From Streptococcus thoraltensis DSM 12221 (lineage in GTDB: Bacteria > Bacillota > Bacilli > Lactobacillales > Streptococcaceae), in assembly GCF_000380145.1 (NCBI RefSeq), contig NZ_KB904596.1, forward strand, positions 188-33,834: a stretch of 33,647 nucleotides of DNA. The letters run 5' to 3'. Position numbers and translations under genes: made by a program. The notes beneath the pieces were generated by a model. That model searched no databases. It saw only the letters and a list, made by a program, of their open reading frames with translations, and had not been told where the DNA came from. Below, one piece after another: positions 6,684-14,666 of the stretch (position 1 is the first letter of the stretch; each line of letters begins with the position of its first letter).

Positions 6684-6707
6684 GGTTAGTTAGTTGAGTA
6701 ATTAACC
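6684..6707. promoter_or_regulatory. Candidate GntR operator
   Basis: An imperfect palindrome GGTTAGTTA, six bases, TAATTAACC (8 of 9 positions pair), lying 9 bases after the -10 and so over the start of transcription. The position and the GntR gene directly downstream suggest an autoregulatory operator. Confidence 0.6.
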
Positions 6708-6751
6708 ACAACACCAAACAGCTGTTTAACATAAAGAAGGTAGGTGTAGAT

Positions 6752-7108
6752 GTGAATGAATCAGTACCCATTTACATGCAAATCTCACAAATGATTGAAG
6801 ATGAGATTTTAAGTGGGCATTTTAAGGTTGATGACAAAGTTCCATCAACCAATGAATTTGCCAAAATGATGCAAGTCAATCCTGCAACAGCAGGTAAAGG
6901 GCTAAACGATTTAGTGGACCAGAATATTTTATACAAGAGAAGAGGGATGGGCATGTATGTCACTACAGAGGCGAGAGATTTGATTATTGCCAAGAGACGG
7001 CAGGCTTTTAGTCAGCAGATGCTCCCAGCCTTTCTACAGGAAGCTAAACGATTGGATATTTCACTGGATCGCTTAATAGAGATGATTAAGGAGGAGAAGG
7101 ATGCTTAA
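6752..7108 (+). CDS. GntR-family repressor, YtrA type
   Basis: 118 residues. Residues 1-75 are a GntR winged helix (PIYMQISQMIEDEILSGHFK, then DDKVPSTNEFAKMMQVNPAT), and the short C-terminal part (residues 78-118) lacks a large effector domain, which is the YtrA subfamily pattern. The start is GTG at 6752 with GAAGG 12 bases upstream; the ATG two bases earlier reads straight into TGA. In Firmicutes YtrA repressors control adjacent ABC transporter genes that respond to cell-wall antibiotics, matching the ATPase and membrane genes here. The stop overlaps the ATPase ATG by eight bases, so the genes are translationally coupled. A candidate operator overlaps the transcription start. Confidence 0.88.
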   Translation: MNESVPIYMQISQMIEDEILSGHFKVDDKVPSTNEFAKMMQVNPATAGKGLNDLVDQNILYKRRGMGMYVTTEARDLIIAKRRQAFSQQMLPAFLQEAKRLDISLDRLIEMIKEEKDA

Positions 7109-7928
7109 TTTAGAGAAGGTTACCAAAAAGTATGGTCGAAAAGTTGTTTTGCAAAACATTGATTTAGATTTTAAAGATCAATCAGGTGTTTACGGTTTGC
7201 TTGGTCGAAATGGCGTGGGTAAGACGACCATGATGAAGATTATCAACGACATGATTGCGTCATACGATGGCCGCATTAGCACTAGTTTTGACCTAGCTCA
7301 CATTGTCTTTGTTACCAGTGCTGTGGCTGATAATAATACTATCTTCCAAGGTAAGATCACTAACTTGATGCGTTATTATGCGAGCATGTATCCTAACTTT
7401 AATGCTGATTATGCTAAGAATCTCCTAGCACGATTCAACCTCAATCCCAAGCTTAAAATCAAAAAATTATCAACTGGTAACAAAACCTTAGTTTATAATA
7501 TTTTAGGGCTTGCGACGCGTGAAACAGTTACAGTTTTCGATGAACCAACCAATGGCTTAGACTCTGTAAACCGTCAGAAATTCTTCGATATTATGTTAGA
7601 GGATTACGCTCAACATCCTCGTCTCATTGTCTTATCAACCCACCTCATTCAAGAAGTCGAAAACTACTTAACGCATGTCATTATGCTTAAAGATACTTCT
7701 TTAATGATGGATGACGATATTGAAGAAATTCAAAAAAGAGCGGTCCGTATTAGCAATGCAACTCTTCCAAATAAACGTGTCATTCACCAGCGTCAGTTAG
7801 GTAGTATGACAGAAACTTATCTCTTTGATACGGTTACTGAAGAGGATATTCAAGAAGTAACTGGACAAGGTGGAAAAGTTGATTATTATGGCTTACAGAC
7901 ACTCTTTAACTACTTAGTGGAGGACTAA
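7101..7928 (+). CDS. ABC transporter ATP-binding protein
   Basis: 275 residues, a single nucleotide-binding domain with a C-terminal extension. Walker A is GRNGVGKTT (residues 35-43), the signature loop is LSTGN (near residue 126) rather than the usual LSGGQ, Walker B is VTVFDEP with Asp147 and Glu148, and the switch His is His181 in STHLI. The degenerate signature with Thr and Asn is seen in YtrB/BcrA-like ATPases and need not mean inactivity. AAGGAGGAGAAGG lies just before the ATG, inside the repressor gene. It pairs with the membrane protein two bases downstream. An exporter or peptide-antibiotic resistance role is likely from context; the substrate is unknown. Confidence 0.9.
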   Translation: MLNLEKVTKKYGRKVVLQNIDLDFKDQSGVYGLLGRNGVGKTTMMKIINDMIASYDGRISTSFDLAHIVFVTSAVADNNTIFQGKITNLMRYYASMYPNFNADYAKNLLARFNLNPKLKIKKLSTGNKTLVYNILGLATRETVTVFDEPTNGLDSVNRQKFFDIMLEDYAQHPRLIVLSTHLIQEVENYLTHVIMLKDTSLMMDDDIEEIQKRAVRISNATLPNKRVIHQRQLGSMTETYLFDTVTEEDIQEVTGQGGKVDYYGLQTLFNYLVED

Positions 7929-7930
7929 TC

Positions 7931-8596
7931 ATGAAACGAACATTAAAATTAAGAGGGATGCAACTTCTAGACCATTTAAAATTGACAGCGATGATTATGC
8001 TTGGTTTTGGTCTTATCGTAACTGCTTTTGCTGCTCTAACCTTCTTTGTTGGTGATAATAGCTCGTTTAATATGGAAAAGATTAGCTGGCTAAACGGCAG
8101 CTTGCAGGTAATCTCGGTTTTTCTATCGATTTGGTCATTCATCGTCTTTTTTGCTGACGGCATGTTGGACTTTGACTCAGCCTTGAGATTTGGCAATAAA
8201 CGTAAGAACTACTTCATCATTAATTTCTTTGTTTACGCTATAATGATTGTAGCAGCGACCTTCCTTTCTTTAGTATCAAAAAGTGAGCATTTACCATCAT
8301 GGCAAACTTTTTCATCAGAGTTCTGGGGAAATTTTGCTGGCTGTTTTATCATAGCAATCCTTGGTTTTGCCATTTACAAATGGGGCTGGAAAGTTCTTTT
8401 CGCTCTCTTTGGTATTCATTTTTTAAGTGGAATAGGTTTGGCAATCTTTAGTGTAGTGTTACGTGATAACTTGCCAAGGATACTTGAAGTTATTTCACAA
8501 TTGCCAGATATTGTTTATAAAGGTATTGGAGCTCTTGCATTGTTAGCAGTCATTTCCATGTATTACTGGATTATTGCTAAAATTGAGATCAAATAA
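7931..8596 (+). CDS. Membrane subunit of the GntR-linked ABC system
   Basis: 221 residues with about six hydrophobic segments, e.g. IMLGFGLIVTAFAALTFF (near residues 18-35), VISVFLSIWSFIVFFADG (58-75), FIINFFVYAIMIVAATFLSL, CFIIAILGFAIYKWGWKV and ALALLAVISMYYWII. No other domain is visible. It lies two bases after the ATPase with GTGGAGGAC as ribosome binding site, so it is presumably the permease partner. Length and layout match the single-permease YtrA-linked ABC modules of lactic acid bacteria. A terminator follows the stop, ending the operon. Substrate not predictable. Confidence 0.8.
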   Translation: MKRTLKLRGMQLLDHLKLTAMIMLGFGLIVTAFAALTFFVGDNSSFNMEKISWLNGSLQVISVFLSIWSFIVFFADGMLDFDSALRFGNKRKNYFIINFFVYAIMIVAATFLSLVSKSEHLPSWQTFSSEFWGNFAGCFIIAILGFAIYKWGWKVLFALFGIHFLSGIGLAIFSVVLRDNLPRILEVISQLPDIVYKGIGALALLAVISMYYWIIAKIEIK

Positions 8597-8610
8597 CCCC
8601 CATTAATCAT

Positions 8611-8648
8611 AACTCTTTCTAATCAATATTAGGAAGGGTTTTATTTTT
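8611..8648 (+). terminator. Terminator of the GntR-ABC operon
   Basis: AACTCTTTCTAAT (8611-8623), loop CAAT, ATTAGGAAGGGTT (8628-8640): a 13-pair stem with two G-U pairs, followed by TTATTTTT. Confidence 0.85.
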
Positions 8649-8751
8649 GGAAACTTTTTAAACGCTGAAAATGTTGCTATTAAAGCATTTTAGACAACTA
8701 TGGTCTTTTCAATTAACTTTGATATATCGTCACTTTCGACTTACCGTATTC

Positions 8752-8857
8752 ATACTCTTCGAAAATCAAAAGCAGCCCTTGTTGACTTGATTTGATGAAC
8801 ATCAGTTTCAACTGCATCGGCGTTGCCTAGTCTGTTTTTTGATTTTTCATTGAGTAT
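8752..8857 (+). repeat. RUP-like repeat, copy upstream of adhE
   Basis: 106 bases from ATACTCTTCGAAAATC to GATTTTTCATTGAGTAT, with inverted termini ATACTC/GAGTAT. The interior reads GTTGACTTGATTTGATGAAC and GGCGTTGCCTAGTCTG. It is nearly identical in layout to the 14758 copy. Size and ends match the RUP element of pneumococcus, a non-autonomous element thought to be mobilised by an IS630-type transposase with TA target duplication. Confidence 0.85.
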
Positions 8858-8957
8858 CAAGTACTGTCTGCGTCTTTTAGTTCCTTGTCTGAAAGTTAAT
8901 GCATTTGACTATAACACGAAAAAACAAAAAAGATTGAAAAAAAGTTCACAAAAACTC

Positions 8958-8985
8958 TTTACAAGATTTTAATTTGTGATATAAT
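8958..8985 (+). promoter_or_regulatory. adhE promoter
   Basis: -35 TTTACA (8958-8963), 16-base spacer, -10 TATAAT (8980-8985), 64 bases before the adhE ATG. Confidence 0.8.
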
Positions 8986-9001
8986 TAACATGTAAAATTA
9001 A

Positions 9002-9019
9002 TTGTGAAACTTTTAACAA
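9002..9019. promoter_or_regulatory. Rex (NADH redox) operator
   Basis: TTGTGAA, ACTT, TTAACAA matches the Rex consensus TTGTGAA-N4-TTCACAA at 13 of 14 arm positions. It lies 17 bases after the -10, in the start or leader region, where bound Rex would block adhE; Rex releases DNA when NADH is high. Confidence 0.8.
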
Positions 9020-9049
9020 TAAAAGTTAACGTCTTTAAAGGAGTCTATT

Positions 9050-11662
9050 ATGGTGACTAAAACAATTGAAGTAACAGAAAAAGCTCAAGTAACTGACACT
9101 CAAGTGATGATTGATCGTTTGGCAGATCAAGCGGTTGTAGCATTGGATGCTATGGCTGATTTCACACAAGAGCAAGTAGATCACATTGTTCATCAAGCTG
9201 CGATTGCTGCGCTTGATAAACACATGCTTTTAGCCAAAATGGCTGTTGATGAAACAGGTCGTGGTGTATACGAAGATAAAGCTATCAAAAACATGTACGC
9301 TTCAGAATACATCTGGAACTCTATTAAAGATAATAAAACGGTCGGTGTTATTGCAGAAGACAAGGAAGCAGGTCTTGTTTCTATTGCTGAACCTGTCGGC
9401 GTTATCTGTGGGGTAACACCTACAACAAACCCAACCTCAACAACAATCTTCAAAGCTCTTATTGCCTTGAAGACCCGTAATCCAATTGTCTTTGCTTTCC
9501 ATCCATCAGCTCAACAATCATCAGCTGAAGCAGCTCGTATCGTTCGTGATGCAGCTATTGAGGCTGGGGCACCTGAAAACTGTGTGCAGTGGATTGATCA
9601 ACCGTCAATTGAAGCAACAGGACTTTTGATGAATCATCCTAAGGTAGCAACTGTTCTTGCAACTGGTGGACCCGGCATGGTTAAAGCCGCTTACTCAACA
9701 GGGAAACCTGCTCTTGGGGTTGGTGCTGGTAACGTGCCAAGTTATATCGCAGCTGATGCTAAAATCAAACGTGCCGTTAACGACATTATCGTTTCAAAAT
9801 CATTTGATAATGGTATGATTTGTGCTTCAGAACAAGCTGCTATTGTTGATGAAGAAGTATACGACGATGTAAAAGCAGAATTTGAAGCACATCAATGTGT
9901 GGTTATTTCTAAAAAAGCAGATCTCGAAAAACTCGAATCAGCAGTGCTTAACGAAGCAAAAACTGCTGTCAATGCTAAGATTGTTGGTAAATCAGCCGAA
10001 GAAATTGCCACATTAGCAGGATTAAAAGTGCCAAAAGGGACAAAAATCCTCCTTGCAGAAATCAAAGATGCAGGACCAGATTACCCATTGTCACGTGAAA
10101 AATTATCACCAGTTCTTGCGCTTATCAAATCAAAAGGTATCAAAGATGGATTTGCTAAAGCTGAAGCAATGCTCAACTTAGGCGGACTTGGTCACACAGC
10201 AGTTATCCATACAGAAGACGAAGACCTTCAAATCCAATACGGTATCCGCATGAAAGCTTGCCGTGTTCTTGTTAACTCACCATCAGCTGAAGGTGGTATC
10301 GGTAACATCTACAATGAAATGATTCCATCATTGACACTAGGATGTGGTTCATATGGACACAACTCAATTTCACACAACGTGGGGGCATTCGACTTGATTA
10401 ACGTTAAGACACTGGCAAAACGTCGCAATAACATGCAATGGTTCAAATTGCCACCAAAAGTTTACTTTGAAAAAAACTCAATCACCTACCTTCGTCAAAT
10501 CAAAGCTGAAAAAGTGATGTTGGTCTGTGACCCAGGTATGGTTCAATTTGGTTATGCAGATCTTGTTCGCAAACAATTGGAACTCAATCCAAATAATCCA
10601 AAAATTGAAATTTTCTCAGATGTTGAGCCGAACCCATCAACTAACACAGTTTATAAAGGGCTTGAAATCTTCAATCGTTTCCAACCTGATACCGTCATTG
10701 CACTTGGTGGTGGTTCAGCAATGGATGCTGCTAAAGCAATGTGGATGTTCTTTGAAAATCCAGATGTCAGCTTCTTTGGCGCAAAACAAAAATTCCTTGA
10801 CATCCGTAAACGTACTTACAAGATTCCTTACGCAGAAAAAACAACCTTTATCTGTGTCCCAACCACATCTGGTACCGGATCAGAAGTAACACCATTTGCG
10901 GTTATCACTGATAGTGACGATCACACCAAATACCCACTTGCTGACTACGCTTTGACACCAGATATCGCTATTGTTGACCCATCTCTTGTTATGAGTGTGC
11001 CAGCTAGCGTTACAGCAGACACTGGTATGGATGTCTTGACCCATGCGATCGAATCATATGTGTCAGTTATGGCAAGTGACTACACTCGTGGTCTTTCTCT
11101 TCAAGCTATTAAATTGGTCTTTGAAAACCTTGAAACTTCTGTTAAAAAAGCAACTGAAGAGTCACGCGAAAAAATGCACAATGCCTCAACTATGGCTGGT
11201 ATGGCCTTTGCCAACGCCTTCCTAGGTATTTGTCACTCAATCGCTCACAAAGTTGGTGGTGAATGGGGAATTCCACACGGACGTACAAACGCTATCTTGT
11301 TGCCACACATCATCCGCTACAATGCTAAAGATCCTCAAAAACATGCTATGTTCCCTAAATATGACTTCTTCCGCGCAGAAAAAGACTACGCAGATATTGC
11401 ACGCTTTATGGGATTTGAAGGTAAAAATGACGCTGAGTTAGCTGAAGAACTTGCTCGTCGCGTTTACCAGCTTGGTAAAGCAGTTGGTATTGAGATGAGC
11501 TGGAAAGCACAAGGCGTTACAAAAGAACAATTGAAAGCTGATGCAGATCGACTTGCTGAAAAAGCATACGAAGATCAATGTACAACAGCTAACCCTAAAG
11601 AACCGCTAATTTCAGAACTTAAAGAAATTATCGAAATTGCTTATGATTACAAAGGTAAATAA
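9050..11662 (+). CDS. adhE: Bifunctional acetaldehyde-CoA/alcohol dehydrogenase
   Basis: 870 residues, full length for AdhE. Residues 15-440 are a CoA-acylating aldehyde dehydrogenase with catalytic Cys258 in NGMICASEQA and the preceding GVGAGNVPSYI. Residues 455-860 are an iron-dependent alcohol dehydrogenase with GGGSAMDAAKAM (NAD site), TSGTGSEVTPFAV, DVLTHAIESYVS and HSIAHKVGGEWGIPHG, which carry the metal-binding His residues. It reduces acetyl-CoA to ethanol in two NADH-consuming steps in mixed-acid fermentation and forms spirosome filaments in the cytoplasm. Start ATG has AAAGGAGTC nine bases upstream. It has its own promoter, a Rex operator and a downstream terminator, so it is monocistronic and redox-regulated. 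Confidence 0.98.
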   Translation: MVTKTIEVTEKAQVTDTQVMIDRLADQAVVALDAMADFTQEQVDHIVHQAAIAALDKHMLLAKMAVDETGRGVYEDKAIKNMYASEYIWNSIKDNKTVGVIAEDKEAGLVSIAEPVGVICGVTPTTNPTSTTIFKALIALKTRNPIVFAFHPSAQQSSAEAARIVRDAAIEAGAPENCVQWIDQPSIEATGLLMNHPKVATVLATGGPGMVKAAYSTGKPALGVGAGNVPSYIAADAKIKRAVNDIIVSKSFDNGMICASEQAAIVDEEVYDDVKAEFEAHQCVVISKKADLEKLESAVLNEAKTAVNAKIVGKSAEEIATLAGLKVPKGTKILLAEIKDAGPDYPLSREKLSPVLALIKSKGIKDGFAKAEAMLNLGGLGHTAVIHTEDEDLQIQYGIRMKACRVLVNSPSAEGGIGNIYNEMIPSLTLGCGSYGHNSISHNVGAFDLINVKTLAKRRNNMQWFKLPPKVYFEKNSITYLRQIKAEKVMLVCDPGMVQFGYADLVRKQLELNPNNPKIEIFSDVEPNPSTNTVYKGLEIFNRFQPDTVIALGGGSAMDAAKAMWMFFENPDVSFFGAKQKFLDIRKRTYKIPYAEKTTFICVPTTSGTGSEVTPFAVITDSDDHTKYPLADYALTPDIAIVDPSLVMSVPASVTADTGMDVLTHAIESYVSVMASDYTRGLSLQAIKLVFENLETSVKKATEESREKMHNASTMAGMAFANAFLGICHSIAHKVGGEWGIPHGRTNAILLPHIIRYNAKDPQKHAMFPKYDFFRAEKDYADIARFMGFEGKNDAELAEELARRVYQLGKAVGIEMSWKAQGVTKEQLKADADRLAEKAYEDQCTTANPKEPLISELKEIIEIAYDYKGK

Positions 11663-11785
11663 AGGGCGATAAGATATGTCTGAAAAAGTTTATGGCTGCC
11701 TCGCAATTATCTGGGTGACATTATCCGGTAAAAATCTCCAATAAAATATAAAATACTTCCGAAATGTGCCAAATGAACGCGTTTC

Positions 11786-11838
11786 AGGTTGAAGAAAATT
11801 GTCCAAAATGGCCTTTTTCTTCAACCTTTTTAGTTTTT
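11786..11838 (+). terminator. Terminator after adhE
   Basis: AGGTTGAAGAAAA (11786-11798) and TTTTCTTCAACCT (11815-11827) form a perfect 13-base stem, followed by TTTTAGTTTTT. About 120 bases separate it from the adhE stop. Confidence 0.85.
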
Positions 11839-11871
11839 CTTTGGGGAAGAAAACTCTTAGAAAGCTTACTA

Positions 11872-11975
11872 ATCCTCTTTGAAAATTAACTTTAGACCTT
11901 GTTGACTTAATTTGAAGAACTTCAGATCTGCCTGTATCGGTGTCGCCTAGTCTGATTTTGGTTGTCATTGAGTAT
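11872..11975 (+). repeat. RUP-like repeat, copy after adhE
   Basis: 104 bases starting ATCCTCTTTGAAAAT and ending TGTCATTGAGTAT. The interior has CTTGTTGACTTAATTTGAAG and GTGTCGCCTAGTCTGATTTT, collinear with the 8752 and 14758 copies but with about fifteen to twenty substitutions and small gaps, so it is an older insertion. Confidence 0.8.
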
Positions 11976-12081
11976 CAATCTACAGTTCTAAGAATTTTCT
12001 GTACACTCAAGCCTTAGATTTTCAATTTCTCTATCGTCTAGAAGATTTGTCTAGATTCAGACATTTTTTTAAATACAAGTC

Positions 12082-12110
12082 TTATCAAACACTGCAGAAC
12101 TTGATATAAT
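12082..12110 (+). promoter_or_regulatory. Promoter of the 12138 membrane-protein gene
   Basis: -35 TTATCA (12082-12087), 17-base spacer, -10 TATAAT (12105-12110); the ATG is 28 bases further on. Confidence 0.7.
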
Positions 12111-12137
12111 AATCGTAGGAAATAAAAGGAGATTATC

Positions 12138-13061
12138 ATGAAAAAACAAGATTGGATAGAGTATTACGAGACTGTCTATGGTGAGACACCAACTGATGAG
12201 ACAATTGAAGCAGCCCTTCAGGCAGGTGAGTTTTCAGAAGGAGAAGAAAGCGTTGATTTTGAGCCACTGGGTGAGACCAAGCCGGTTTCTGAAGAATCGC
12301 ATCCAGAACAGCCAGCACCACTTGTGTCAGGCACTCAAGTCGTTGATTCACAATCTAACTCAACAATAGCACCATTTTTCAAGCAAAAAAAATTCTGGTT
12401 ATTTGGGGGGATTGGTCTTTTAGCTCTATCATTGTTGGTAGGACTATTTCTACTGGTACGTTATCAGACAGGACAAGTTCAAGGTTACTGGCGTAGTGCT
12501 AAGTTAGAGAAAGCACTTGTTAAAGAGATTGAAAAGAACCTCTCAGACGTTGAAGAAGATGCTGGGGTCAAATTAGACGATGTATTAAAATCAGAAACCG
12601 TAGCTCTAGATGTCAATGATGATAAAGCAACTATGTTTGTTTCTTATAATTTCGACAAGGAAGCATTTTATAAAGCCTACCAAGAATCTTTGACTGGTTC
12701 TGAGTACTTTGGAGCTGACTACAGCGACTTGATAAAAAACTTCATGCCTAGCCGTAATGAAATAGATAAAATGGTTGATGAAATGCTAGAAAAGACTGCT
12801 AAAGAAGAAGGTTTTGACTACGACAGCGAAACCGGTAAGCTCAAGGCGACTTTATTCGAAGGAGATGTTCACCGTATCTCAAGAACAATTGAAATCACAG
12901 AAATTGGCAATGATGATTTGGATTTAGATGATATTGATATTGATGAAGGTGATAAATTAAAATACCAAAAATCCAAATCAGACCTAGTGATTAAAGGTAA
13001 AAAAGCCAAAGACGATATTACCTTTAAAAAAGGAAAAATCAGTTCATCAACAACTTATTAA
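12138..13061 (+). CDS. Single-pass membrane protein of unknown function
   Basis: 307 residues that I do not recognise as a named family. Residues 1-85 are acidic, Ser/Glu/Pro-rich and presumably cytoplasmic; residues 86-107 (WLFGGIGLLALSLLVGLFLL) are one membrane helix; residues 108-307 are an extracellular, charged domain that includes NDDLDLDDIDID, an Asp-rich run near residues 256-270, and a Lys-rich tail. There is no cleavable signal peptide or LPXTG motif, so topology is probably N-in with a large outer domain. AAAGGAG sits seven bases before the ATG. The gene has its own promoter and terminator. Short conserved patches suggest a stable streptococcal gene rather than a random frame. Confidence 0.8.
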   Translation: MKKQDWIEYYETVYGETPTDETIEAALQAGEFSEGEESVDFEPLGETKPVSEESHPEQPAPLVSGTQVVDSQSNSTIAPFFKQKKFWLFGGIGLLALSLLVGLFLLVRYQTGQVQGYWRSAKLEKALVKEIEKNLSDVEEDAGVKLDDVLKSETVALDVNDDKATMFVSYNFDKEAFYKAYQESLTGSEYFGADYSDLIKNFMPSRNEIDKMVDEMLEKTAKEEGFDYDSETGKLKATLFEGDVHRISRTIEITEIGNDDLDLDDIDIDEGDKLKYQKSKSDLVIKGKKAKDDITFKKGKISSSTTY

Positions 13062-13065
13062 AGTC

Positions 13066-13098
13066 AAAAGAAGTGCAAACTAATTGTGCTTCTTTTTT
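13066..13098 (+). terminator. Terminator after the 12138 gene
   Basis: AAAAGAAG (13066-13073) pairs with CTTCTTTT (13089-13096), extended inward by TGCA/TGTG wobble pairs, and continues into a T-run. The A/T symmetry would let it work in both directions. Confidence 0.75.
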
Positions 13099-13129
13099 AG
13101 AATCTCAAAGAGAAGTTTTCAGAAAATTA

Positions 13130-13138
13130 TGTTAAAAT
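13130..13138 (+). promoter_or_regulatory. Likely thrC promoter, extended -10
   Basis: TGTTAAAAT: TAAAAT at 13133-13138 with TG upstream, 40 bases ahead of thrC. No clear -35. Confidence 0.5.
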
Positions 13139-13177
13139 ATATGACAATAACAGAAAAGAGATAACAGAAGGAGTACT

Positions 13178-14662
13178 ATGACACTAATCTATCAATCTAC
13201 ACGTGATGAAAAAAATCAAGTCAGTGCTAGTCAAGCTATTTTACAGGGACTGGCAGTTGATGGCGGACTGTTCACACCTCTAGAAATGCCAAAAGTCGAT
13301 TTGGATTTTGACCGTTTAAAAAATGCTTCCTACCAAGAAGTAGCCAAACTTGTTTTATCAGCCTTTTTAGATGATTTCACATTAGAAGAGCTGGATTATT
13401 GTATCACCAATGCCTACGATGAGAAATTTGACACAGCGGCGATTGCACCCCTAGTTAAACTTGACCACCACTACAACCTTGAGCTTTTTCACGGTTCAAC
13501 CATTGCCTTTAAGGACATGGCCTTGTCCATCTTGCCTTACCTCTTGACGACATCGGCTAAAAAGCAAGGCGTGGACGAAAAAATTGTCATCTTAACAGCA
13601 ACGTCAGGAGATACTGGCAAAGCTGCTATGGCAGGTTTTGCGGATGTTCCAGGAACAGAAATCATCGTCTTTTATCCAAAAGATGGCGTCAGCAAGATTC
13701 AAGAATTGCAGATGACAACTCAAAAAGGGCAAAATACTCACGTTGTAGCTATCGATGGTAACTTTGACGACGCTCAGACAGATGTTAAGCGCATGTTTAA
13801 TGACGCTGACTTGCGTGCTAGACTTTCAGAACAAAACATTCAATTTTCATCAGCCAATTCCATGAATATTGGTCGCTTGGTTCCACAAATCGTTTATTAC
13901 GTTTACGCCTACGCTCAGTTGCTAAAAACTGGAGACATTGCTAAAGGACAAGCTATCAACGTCACTGTTCCGACAGGTAATTTTGGCAACATCCTAGCAG
14001 CCTATTATGCGCGTGAGATTGGTGTTCCGATTGCAAAGCTCATCTGTGCCTCAAATGAAAACAAAGTTTTAACAGATTTCTTCCAAACAGGAACTTACGA
14101 TAAAAAACGTGACTTTAAAGTAACCAGCAGTCCATCTATGGATATCCTAGTCTCATCAAATCTGGAGCGCTTGATTTTCCATTTAGTTGGAAATGATGCG
14201 ATAAAAACTAAAGAGCTTATGGAAGCCTTGGCTTCTAAAGAAGAGTATCATCTTGAAAATATTGACCAATCTATCCTCAATCTCTTCGAGGCAGGATATG
14301 CTTCGGAAGTTGATACCGAAATTGAAATCAAAAAAGTCTATCAAGAGAACAGCTATATCGAAGATCCACATACGGCAGTAGCTTCAAGTGTTTACCGAGC
14401 TTATCGCAATCGGACAAATGATGAGACACCGACAGTCATTTCTTCAACCGCTAGTCCTTATAAATTTCCAAGAGTGGCTGTTAAAGCAGCAACAGGAGAG
14501 GATTCTGATGATGATTTCGCAGCCGTTGCTCAGCTACATCAATTATCAGGAGTTCCGGTGCCGACAGCCGTACGCGATTTACAGATGACTCCAGTCCGTC
14601 ATAAGACGGTTGTTGCGACAGATGATATGCAAAAAGCAGTGGAAGATTATTTGGGATTATAA
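13178..14662 (+). CDS. thrC: Threonine synthase
   Basis: 494 residues, the long class of threonine synthase. This PLP enzyme converts O-phosphohomoserine to threonine and phosphate, the last step of threonine synthesis. The PLP lysine is Lys112 in GSTIAFKDMALSI, the phosphate-binding loop is ATSGDTGKAA, and PTGNFGNILAAYYAREIG is the second conserved block. The family N-terminal segment (YQSTRDEKNQVSASQAILQG, VDGGLFTP) is complete, so the ATG with AGAAGGAG upstream is right. The two genes after it lie very close, starting with a broken acetyltransferase four bases downstream. No homoserine pathway genes are in the window. Confidence 0.97.
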   Translation: MTLIYQSTRDEKNQVSASQAILQGLAVDGGLFTPLEMPKVDLDFDRLKNASYQEVAKLVLSAFLDDFTLEELDYCITNAYDEKFDTAAIAPLVKLDHHYNLELFHGSTIAFKDMALSILPYLLTTSAKKQGVDEKIVILTATSGDTGKAAMAGFADVPGTEIIVFYPKDGVSKIQELQMTTQKGQNTHVVAIDGNFDDAQTDVKRMFNDADLRARLSEQNIQFSSANSMNIGRLVPQIVYYVYAYAQLLKTGDIAKGQAINVTVPTGNFGNILAAYYAREIGVPIAKLICASNENKVLTDFFQTGTYDKKRDFKVTSSPSMDILVSSNLERLIFHLVGNDAIKTKELMEALASKEEYHLENIDQSILNLFEAGYASEVDTEIEIKKVYQENSYIEDPHTAVASSVYRAYRNRTNDETPTVISSTASPYKFPRVAVKAATGEDSDDDFAAVAQLHQLSGVPVPTAVRDLQMTPVRHKTVVATDDMQKAVEDYLGL

Positions 14663-14666
14663 ACCT

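Larger units (their letters stand above)
11663..12081. other. Non-coding spacer between adhE and the 12138 gene
   Basis: No gene seen. A 22-codon frame at 11675 (MSEKVYGCLAIIWV…) has no good ribosome binding site and may be debris. The stretch holds the adhE terminator, a RUP-like repeat (11872-11975) and a TCTAGA/TCTAGA hairpin near 12037-12055 followed, after a gap, by seven T. Confidence 0.5.

Noticed and set aside
10527..10889. Alternative-frame open stretches inside adhE and the ribosomal genes, both strands
   Set aside because: All lie within well-recognised genes in another frame and show no start signals or family resemblance.
11675..11745. 22-codon frame after adhE (MSEKVYGCLAIIWV)
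   Set aside because: Checked as a possible second small peptide gene because of its hydrophobic start, but there is no good ribosome binding site, no promoter and no WW-type ending.
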